The notes under the pieces were generated by a model. That model saw nothing but the letters and a program-made list of their open reading frames with translations, did not search any database and was not told the origin of the DNA. Positions 1-10,600 of a stretch of 64,000 bases of DNA are shown one piece after another. Positions within the stretch are counted from its first letter, which is position 1. Each line of letters opens with the position of its first letter. Origin of the DNA: Lamellibrachia columna (taxonomy: Eukaryota; Annelida; Polychaeta; Sabellida; Siboglinidae); the NCBI GenBank assembly GCA_963662155.1, contig OY759269.1, positions 8,221,355-8,285,354 on the forward strand, written 5' to 3'. The position numbers and the translations under genes were made by a program.

Positions 1-400
1 CAAACAGGAGTGTTCTATAATATGTGTACATATATATTGTGCTGCAACTTGATGTAAAATTGGACGCTTTCTCAGAAAATAGCTTCCCTATTTGGGGCCA
101 TGCCTCAGTTAGACATCCTGGTGTATTACACACAAATGTAGGGCACAGTAAGTTTGGATATAGGACGTTTAAAAAAATCATACAATCTGACATAAGTGCA
201 TTTGTGCAAGGACATTACCAGGTTTGCTGGTGGAAGCTGTTGAGAGTGAAATGGTGGATTTTTAGCGGCTGGTATAAACTTTTAGAATTTTTTATGGTCA
301 CGTTTTCTTATAATTATGCAAAACGTTAACATGGCCACCAATGAGAAATGTAACTGTAGGCTGAATCCTGTAGCAAAAACAAGAGTGCATGAGTGCATGG

Positions 401-401
<1 letters not shown>

Positions 402-446
<45 letters not shown>
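402..446. repeat. (TA)n microsatellite
   Basis: Pure TA dinucleotide run of about 45 bp. Confidence 0.95.
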
Positions 447-450
<4 letters not shown>

Positions 451-949
451 GAAGTTTTATCTGCTTGTTGCAGACTGCATGACGAGCCACTGGCTGTAAT
501 TCAATATTATTATTATTATCATCTTTATTCGGACTCAAGATCCACAAGCATGTACATGTTAATATGTAGGCTAAATCTGCAGTTGGATAATTAAATCCAT
601 ATACAGCACCAAAAGTTGGTTTGCTCTACTGAGTGCTTGTGAGGTGTTCAGAGCAACATAGGGTCTGTTGCAATACTCCAGGCAGCTGGTCAGAGACCAG
701 GCAACTTAATGCTACAGGGTGTGCTAATTAAATCTTCATTTAGAACACCAGTGCTACTGCTTACTGGAAGAAGGTATCTTGTATGTATATGTTTTGTGTT
801 AGGGTTGTCTGATAAGGTGGGTATAACTATTCAAATAGATCTTCAGGTGAAATGTGAACTCCATGTGTTACCAGGAGTATATTACATCATTTTATTTCTG
901 GTTTTAAAAGCGTTGCAGTTACATCTGGTGGTTTATATGTAAAAATGTC

Positions 950-1075
950 AAGATATCTGGGTTCGAGTCCTCTTGCTACCATTTTGAAGCTTTGGCAATT
1001 TCTTTTACCGCTGGTTGCTACAGTTCACTCAGCTTTATAAATGAGTACCTGGCTATAGATAGCCTTCGCGCAGTA
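950..1075 (+). mobile_element. SINE fragment with tRNA B-box
   Basis: A B-box-like GGGTTCGAGTCC at about 959-970 is followed by a central segment (GCTTTGGCAATTTC, then TTGCTACAGTTCACTCAGC, then AATGAGTACCTGG). That layout resembles the tRNA-derived SINEs at 13.2 and 42.8 kb. The A-box half is not evident, so this is probably a 5'-truncated copy. Confidence 0.4.
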
Positions 1076-1274
1076 ATTATAGTGGGGCTGAATGCTTCCC
1101 AGAGAAACCGAAATGGTGTTGGAGTGAACAGGCCTTCCAGGGTGTGAAATGTAAAGGGCTTTGATCAGTCTGAAGGACTGGATTCTGCCCCTCTTCCCAT
1201 CTTAAATGTGGCGTGTCCCTTTTTCCTGTGGTCTCTGACAAACTTGTGTTATTCACAGAGCTGACTAAGAAGAC

Positions 1275-1622
1275 ATGTGGAGGAACAGCCTGATGGATGT
1301 CGACAGGATATTCCGGATGCTCGGCAACCCGGGACGACATCACGTCATCACCTTTCTCCTTCTCTGTACCTGCTATTTCCCTGTAGTCCTCAACCACCTG
1401 ACCATGGTCATCTATGGCTCTGCTGTGCCACACCATTGTGCTATACCTGATGGCTACAATAGAAGTGATGCTATTCCATGGACTGCCACAGATGGTAGAG
1501 CGTTGAAGCCGGACTCGTGTCATGTTTATGAGAACTTCAGTTGGATCAACAATAAAACAGTTCCCTGTCCGAATGGTTGGGAATATTATCCCTTGCCGCG
1601 GGAAAGAAATATTGTCATGGAG
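1275..1622 (+). CDS. SLC22-like exon 1 (residues 1-116)
   Basis: Encodes the N-terminus, TM1 and the glycosylated first extracellular loop. Donor is ATGGAG|GTAAGG, phase 0. Confidence 0.92.
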
Positions 1623-4600
1623 GTAAGGATATGTCTTTCATTATGAAGTGTCGATGTGGTGTCACCTTAGATAAGTATTCCTTTTAAGTTCTAACTTATT
1701 TTATAGTGACAAACATTTAAACTTTAAACCTACACAGTGTATTCTGTCCTGAAAAATCATACATTCTATCATTTGATGGGTAAAAAATTAGGTAATATTT
1801 AGTGATGTACACGTGCATGATTGCAAGTATGTACTTGTACATACTCATGCACGCCTGAGCGTGCACACACAATTACACAGAGACACACACTGACAGACAC
1901 ACACACACATGGGCTCACATATGCACAAACACACACAGACACAGTCATATTTTACTGTGTATATATTTAACCAATTATAGTACCGTATTCAACCTATTAA
2001 GCATACATTTCCTAATTAGCGTACACCCCCTTTTTATCAGCAGGATCCATAATTATTGTAATTTGACTAGTGTGGAACAAATGAACAGTGTTGCCATCTG
2101 GTGTCAGGCAGTTGGCACCACTTTTCAGTTGTCACAAAATGACAGCATTAGTGTTAAACATTTACCTTATTGTCTAGAGAAACAGCATACTGTACAATTT
2201 TTAGGTTGAATATGATATTTAGAAAGGGAAGCAGATGTCTTTTAAACTACTCTGACTATGGTTTCTGTGTGCATTTTAGTTTGTTTAATTAAGTTTTCTT
2301 ATCCCAATATTAGCAGCTTAGTTGCTTTATTAATCACGGTGTAATGATTAAATTGCAATTCTTATAGTAGCTCTATTAGTTAGTATTTATAGCACATGTT
2401 TAGCCTTAGCTTATTTTAGTCACATTTAAACATCCTTGAACAAAGTACTTTAGATATGAGTGTATAAACAATATTTATTCTAATTTCAGTTTGACTTGGT
2501 GTGTGACCGTTCCTACCTGTCCAACGTCGCCACGACCATCTACTTCCTGGGAGTGATGCTAGGTGGCCTCGTATTTGGCTCACTCTCCGACATATATGGT
2601 CGTAAGCCGATCTTCCTCGCCTCGCTCTACCTGCAAGTCATCATTGCACTGGCGCTAGTGCTGGTCCACAATTACATCACCTTCATCATCCTCAGATTCT
2701 TCCTTGGCTTTCTTCTTCAGGTATCAGTATTTCTTTCATCCCACAATCCAATCCGCTGGTTAGCCATGTGTACTTTAATGGAGCTTGCAATGCAAACTGG
2801 GATATATTGATTGGATCTCGCAAGAGTCTGGTGCAGCTTACTACGCACAGCTAAAATATTCGTGAGAGTCGCTCTTCAGATGTATTTTGAACTTATGATT
2901 TGTTGTTCACATTTAACAAACATTCACCTTATTCAAACCAAGCAAGACTGTAAGGAATGTCACATATGCTATCAGATTGTCAATTTTTTTGGTGTTCATA
3001 AAACTAATGGGTAAACCTAAGAGTTGGCGTCTATGACAATCTGACTTTGATTACTCTTAGAATGTACAGCTGATGTGACAGCTCGAAACTATGTAGAGTG
3101 TATTGATGCCTGTCCACTTACTGATGTGTTTCAGGGCCTACATACCTCTTTATCATGGCCTACACACCTGCTGCTATGTTTTAGGGTCTACACACCTGCT
3201 ATATTTCAGGGTCTACACTCCTACTGTGTTTCAGGGCCTACATACCTGCTGCTATATTTCAGGGCCTACACACGAGTGTGTCAATAACATTATACAACTC
3301 CTGCTGTATATGTTTCAGGGTCTATACACCTGTTATATTTCAGGGTCTACACTCCTACTGTGTTTCAGGGCCTACACACCTGCTGCTATATTTCAGGGCC
3401 TGCACACCTGCTACTATATTTCAGGGTCTGCACATCTGTTACTAGATTTCAGGGTCTACACACCTGCTGCTATATTTCAGGGCCTACACACGAGTGTGTC
3501 AATAACCTTATACAACTCACTTATACTAAAAATAAAAAATTACACAAGAAAGCAATCAGAATAATGACAAATAGTAGATATAACATGCATACGGAACCAC
3601 TGTTCAAAAGTCTTGAAATTCTAGAGGTAGAGGATAATCTGCATTTGCAACTGCTAATATTCTACCATCAGTACTACAATAAAAATCTCCCTGAGTTTTT
3701 CTTGAATCTAGGTTTTTAAAAAATGCAAAGGTGCATGCACATCTTACAAGAAATTGTCATAACATCCACATGGAAAGAGCACATTTGGAACTTGCTCAGA
3801 AGTCAACCAGGTTTCGCATAGCTCATTAAATAACACCCCTATACGGGTCAGTGACAAAATTCAAACTCATTCGTTTCATGGTGTCAGCGCTTATACTAAG
3901 CAATATATGTTGTCAAAATACAGTGCAGTCTGTAATATTGCAAACTCTTACATTTGTAACTCTTAATCTCAATGTCTACTGTACTTGTGATGTTTTTATC
4001 ATTGTATTAGCTTCCATAGTTTACAGTTTTTTAGGTACATTAGATGTTTTTAATTGCTGTTGTAAATACGCATATAGATTTAAATGTCTATGTATATGTA
4101 TGTCCTTTTGTATAAATTGCCTTTTTTATATTAAATAAAATAAAACAAAAAACCATATTCTTTTATGTTTTTTTTTGACAATAACCATACGTGTATGTAT
4201 AGGAAAGTGTATGTAAATACATGTATGTCTATTATGTGTTTTATTATATATGTATGTATTTATATATATATATATATATATATACATGTTTAAGTATATA
4301 CTCATGTTTGTATGTGTCTACATGAATAATTCGTAAAATATTTAATTTGTGGAAGGGTGGCCGCATGATAGCGACCAGACTAGTCTTACTGACGGTCTCC
4401 CTGAACAACATATTTGTTTAATTTACTTATTTTGTGTTTTGCTGTCAATTTAATTTCCTGATTTGTATATTTTTGCAAATGTGTTTTTGGTCAAAATAAA
4501 TGCATCTCTCTCTACAAAATGCTGCTATGTTCCAGGGACTACACACCTACTTTTATATTTCAGGGTCTACACACCTGCTGCTGTTTTTCAGGGCCTACAA

Positions 4601-7600
4601 ACTTGCTGCTATGTTCCAGGGTCTACACACCTACTTCTGTATTTCAGGGTCTACAAACCTGCTGCTATGTTCCGGGGTCTACACACCTACTTCTATATTT
4701 CAGGGTCTACACACCTGCTTCTATTTTTCAGGGCCTACAAACTTGCTGCTATGTTCCAGGGTCTACACACCTACTTCTGTATTTCAGGGTCTACAAACCT
4801 GCTGCTATGTTCCGGGGCGTACACACCGACTTCTGTTTTTCAGGGCCTACACATCTGCTACTATATTTCAGGACCTACATACCTCCTATATTTCAGGGCC
4901 TACACACTTGCTGCTACGTGCTCATCATGGAGCAGTCACTGCCAGAACACCGGACCTACACCGGCACGATCGTAGAGGTGTTCTGGGGGGTAGGAGTGGT
5001 GTGGTTGGCGATCCTCTCCTACACTCTTCAAGACTGGAGACACATCCAACTCGCAATCTCCCTGCCAAGTGTCCTCACCGTTGCCTTCATCTGGTCAGTT
5101 ATGATGTGGTCACAGGATTCTTGCTACTACGAATAGCACTTTTACAAAGTGTTCGTACCATATGAACCTTCAAATGAAGGTTTTCAGTTACGTTACGTAG
5201 TTACGTTCAACTGTTCGCAACACTGTGTTGTGTTTTCTACAATTATTTCGAATTAGAGAATCTTCGTCAAACGTTCACATTAGTTCTTACCTATGGTACA
5301 AACGCTTCATGAAATTGGCCCCTGCTTTTCTGTTCTGGCAGACGATGCTGGTTAACAAAGTTACCAACCTTCTCCAACAATCCTGACTAATAAAGATACA
5401 CGTCTACTATTCCATACATGTTAAGTTTCTAAAATGCAAATGAATTGTTTGTAAATTGGATGGTCTTAGGGTATCAGATAACTGTACGTTAATCAGACTA
5501 TTTCACATCCTCGCCACACGTAAAAAATACCACTAGATCAGCTTTAGTATGAAATACTTTGCATGTGTACTATTATATGGTTTACTGACATTAATATAAA
5601 CATATAGATGGTAGAATTGTTTGTGGACTTAATTAATAAATAATGGATAATTATAAAACGTGTTACAATAGTGGTCTACGAATAAAACAATTTGTTATAC
5701 TCTTGAAATATGTCATCATACAACAAATATCTTTTACCTGACTGGCAGTAGCCTACGTATCTTATTACACACGCAACTAACATAATATTTACTAACAAGG
5801 CTAGAACTGAAAAAATTATTTTGTACTTCATAGAGGCATTTTTTTGTGGGTGACTGAGGCAATTTCTTATCTGTAAAATGTAGTTGTAAAATACATCTTT
5901 TCGTTTATAAAGTGCTCCAATTGTGACAAATATGAAACGTGAGTTAAATAAAGCTTGTGTAAAGTGGAGATGCATTGATGGGCATTATTTCAATGAATAT
6001 TTAATGGATTGCACATTGATGAGCTATAATGGGGGACCATTTGTTTAGTGCACATAAAGAATGCAACAAGCTGCTATCCATTATAAAAATTATCTGTCAT
6101 GTGATAGAATGTGACCAGTTCACATACGGTATAACTTGGCATTTTCCGTTAGGTGGCAAATTTAAAGGCTCTTTTTATGTTATTGTTATTCAGTACATAA
6201 CATATTTGGCAATACCATAATTTGAAAGTGCATCAGTCATTTGTCATTAAGGAATATTGAACATTTAATTCCACAATATGGCCTTTGAGTTGTGTGTTTA
6301 CGCAAGGCAGTGCGTCCTAACAGTACTGTGCTCACAGTTTGAGTTATGATGATAACTTGAATACCCATCATAACTCAAAGTTATATTCTTCCTAGAATAT
6401 TCAATTCCAATTTTACGCAGGCAGGACAACAAACTGAAAACAATAAGAAGAAAACAGTTGCAATTTCCAAGACATATATTGAGAAACAATAAAATTGAAA
6501 CAATGTTATTGAATGAAAAATGAAAGAACACAAAGCTAGAGGCAGGCAAAGAATAAAATATGTAAATAGTCTTCTAAATATATGGCTTGAAAGACCAGCC
6601 AATTACACCCAGCTGCTGATAAGTGCAAATGACAGAATTGCATCAAGAGCCATGATTTCCAGTGATAACAAACGTGGTACCTGAAGAAAAAAGAAGAAGA
6701 ATATAAGCTTAAATGGCTTAAATATTGCATGATTGATACATGCCAAGGAGTGTCTAAGGACCCAAAAGAGAGCAGCTTAGCCAATGTGTTCCTCACAATA
6801 ACACCAATTTTGTTGTAGGTTAATCCCCGAGTCCGTTCGCTGGCTCGTCACGCAAGGCCGATTATCTGAAGCAGAACGCATTCTTCGCAAGATGGCCAAG
6901 TGCAACGGGGCTACATTACCAGACACGCTGTTCAGTGGTGTTCAGAACAAGGCTGGAGCAATAGATAATAAGATAGCTTCAGAGGATGAGTGTAAGAGTG
7001 TGCGACACTACAATGTTGTGGATATGCTTCGGACTCCACAGTTACGCAAGAGATCTTTGGTCCTCTTTTATATCTGGTAAGTGGAAAAGCATTTATGTTT
7101 GTCATTTATTAATTCTGGGAGGCTACAGAATTTCATTGAGATTCATCTTAGAACTCCACCCTCAACTGATTTAGCCTATTGCAAATCAATTTAGCAAAAA
7201 GTTTGTTGATGTCCGAATATGTAGTGTGTTAATAATTTAAGTAACGTCCGCAGTCAGTTTAATAAAAAAGTGCATAGTTTTGTTCAAGTCATTGAAAGAA
7301 TTGACTTTAGTCATTCAATCTGGTAATGCTCAAAATAGTGGGTATCCAAAATAGTGGGTATCCAAAATAGTGGGTATCCAAAATGGCAAACACATTGTGG
7401 GATCAAAGCTGATCATGGGCGTGACTTCCATCCTCTCGCTGATCACATGACAACGTTATAAAATTTCAGTAATTGCAAAATTCATGAGATTTCATCGTTT
7501 CCATTTTCACTTCAATAAGTGCTGGATCAGGCATTAAAAAATAAAAATATGGTTTGTCTGATGCTTTCTCAAAAACTACTTACAAAAGTAGCACACATGT

Positions 7601-10600
7601 GCTAGCATGTTATGGTGGATACTAGGTAAGTTTGAATTTTGCAAAATGAATTTGAAATGAGACGAGCAAAAAATCGAATTGAGGAGGGACCTTTAAAGTT
7701 GAAAATTGTTTAGACAGTAGTTGGTAATGATGTTTTGATGTGTCAGCCAATGATATAGCAGCTTACAACTCGTAGTAATAGTTCTTTAAAAATTCAAATG
7801 TTAACCAATGAGAGCAGATTATAAACTAATGAACCAATGAAAGAACAGCTTACAGATGATGTTCACATCATTTTGTGGTTTTGCATGAATTCAATGTTTC
7901 ATCATAACACTTGAAAACTATTCATTCAACTATTTGTTTTAATAATTTTATTTTGAAAAAAGTAGCATATCTATAACAGTGATATCATCTCTTCTCTGAA
8001 TTCATGTGAATGTGTTTGTCTGTTCTAGGTTTGCCATGGCTGTGTGCTACTACGGGTTGTCTCTGGCCATCACCTCTCTCAGTGGAAACAAATTCCTCAA
8101 TCTGTTGATGTGCGGTTTGGTGGAATTACCCGCATACATCACTGCCATATTTATTCTGAAATGGTAAGTCAAATCTGTCCGCAAATTAACACAACTATTT
8201 ATCAGTGTTTATTAATACAAATATTAGACTTCGAAAAAAACAGAATTACTAGCAGGAACACTGGGTAATTGTGTTCTAATACTTTCATGAACTGACCACA
8301 CCTGTTTTCAATGATGTTTTTATATCTTCTGTTATTTTTATTATAATATAGGCTACCTGGCATAATGTATTATAAATTGCCAGATGGTGAGTACGTTGAA
8401 TCTTGACAATATTTTATATAAAATTCATAAGGTTTATGTATCCTTTGATGTATATCATGATGCAGCACCGTGTTGGTCAGTTACGATTGCATGTTGTGAT
8501 ATATATATATATATAATATATATATATTCATGAGTGGCTCATATAATTAAAATAAAATAAACCACTAGACTCCTAAAAAATTCCTGCAATTGTTTTTCCA
8601 TGTACTAAGACAATCTATAGCAATATATGCTCGAAATTTCACAGACATCAGTTTGACTGAGTTCTGATGGCAGTAAGAGTTGTTGTTGGTACAATGTATT
8701 CTTTGTTGACACAATTATTCATTCAGTATTTGTGGGCTAGGATCAGGTTAATTTGATAAATTTATTTTGGGTAGCCTCTACTATTTTCATGCTACCTAAG
8801 GTGCAGAAATTATTTTGTATTGTGTCCTGAATCGCTTTAATCTATTTTCTGAAGATATATTTTATGACATTTTATTGTTTACATTGTTTCACAAAGTTAA
8901 TAGAGAAGAACACAGCTTCGACTGTTGTTGTTTTCTCCCATGTTTTAGTGATACAGTTTGCCACATTTCACAAGTTCCACCATTTCGTAATGTCAGGCAT
9001 TTAATAATCGAGGCGTTTGTGTGGGACTTTCTTCTTGATCTATAATTTTCAAATTGTTGTCGTTTGTTGTCAGGTTTGGTCGGAAGTATCCATTATGTGT
9101 GTACCTGATGATAGGTGGCAGCACGTGTCTTGCAGCAGCCTTCGTCCCAAGTAAGGATATTGGGACGTCTCAGTATGAGGGCAACAATTCAGTTTTCTGT
9201 TTGTTTGTTGTTTAATTAATTTTGTATATATTATGTTGTACATGCTATATTATGTTGTACATGCTATATTACTTTAATGTATGACTGATTTGCGCACAAT
9301 CGTCTAGATTTCACTCATCTATGAATTCCGGTATATTTATATAAAATGTTCACACCAAGACAGAACTCTTCATGCAAAACATTCAATGTTAGGTCTACAT
9401 TTATGTGTATGTAGTATTGTGTGTTGACAGACATGTATGTAGTATTGTGTGTTGACAGACATGTATGTAGTAAAGAAACTGGAATATAAATGCACATGAG
9501 GGATCGTGATTCCAGATATATAGGTATTTTAAAGATGCCTGTACAATTTTTCGCTCGTCTCGTTTCAGATTCATTCACTGATCTAATGATTAAAGTCTGT
9601 TGACACTTTCATAAGTTACCTGATCTAATGATCAAAGTCTGTTGACACTTTCATAAGTTACCTGATCTAATGATCAAAATCTGTTGACACTTGCATAAGT
9701 TACCTGATCTAATGATCAAAGTCTGTTGACACTTTCACAAGTTACCTGATCTAATGATCAAAGTCTGTTGACACTTTCATAAGTTACCTGATCTAATGAT
9801 CAAAGTCTGTTTACAGTTTCACAAGTTACCTGATCTAATGATCAAAGTCTGTTGACACTTTCATAAGTTACCTGATCTAATGATCAAAGTCTGTTGACAC
9901 GTTCACAAGTTACCTGATCTAATGATCAAAGTCTGTTGACACTTTCATAAGTTACCTGATCTAATGACCAAAGTCTGTTGACACTTTCATAAGTTACCTG
10001 ATCTAATGACCAAAGTCTGTTGACACTTTCATAAGTTACCTGATCTAATGATCAAAGTCTGTTGACACTTTCACAAGTTACCTGATTTAATGATCAAAGT
10101 CTGTTGACACTTTCAAAGTCAATCCTTACAATGATCTTAACAAAAGCATATGCTTTTTATAAAAGCATGTGTGCATATTACTTAATCTATTCACAGTTGA
10201 ACATCAGCCAACCTGATTCGCATTGGGCTAAATCAGTTGAGGAGGCACCTGTTAAATCATTATATACAGCCCAGTTTAAATGACAGTTCTATAATTACCA
10301 CTGTGTCTGTGTTACTTCCACAGGGAGTGTGAGTTGGGTGCGGACACTCCTAGCTGTGATCGGGCGTGCCGGTGTGGCTGGAGTCTTCACAGTTATGATC
10401 CTGTATTCATGTGAACTCTATCCCACGGTCATCAGGTAATGACTCACCTTTACCCCCTCCTCGTCATCACATACCCCTGGTTTGCAATGTCAGTATGTGA
10501 TCTGTTGGTCATGAAACTGATGGCAGTGTACACAGTGTTTGCTGTGGCCACTACCAATCTGTGGCCACTACCAATCTGTGGCCACTACCAATCTGTGGAA

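Larger units (their letters stand above)
1..1258. other. 5' flank of the transporter gene
   Basis: No coding region is supported here. It contains a (TA)n tract at about 402-446 and a short SINE-like piece around 955-1060. A pyrimidine-rich tract ending in CAG at 1256-1258 could be the acceptor of a 5'UTR intron just before the start codon at 1275. If so, the promoter and first non-coding exon lie further upstream, inside or outside this stretch. Confidence 0.4.

Noticed and set aside
2810..3060. Possible dispersed repeat pair with 13490-13570
   Set aside because: Similarity (GCAGCT-ACTxCGCACA, AAAATA-T-G-GAGxGT-GCTCTTC) is short and no ends could be defined; not strong enough to call.
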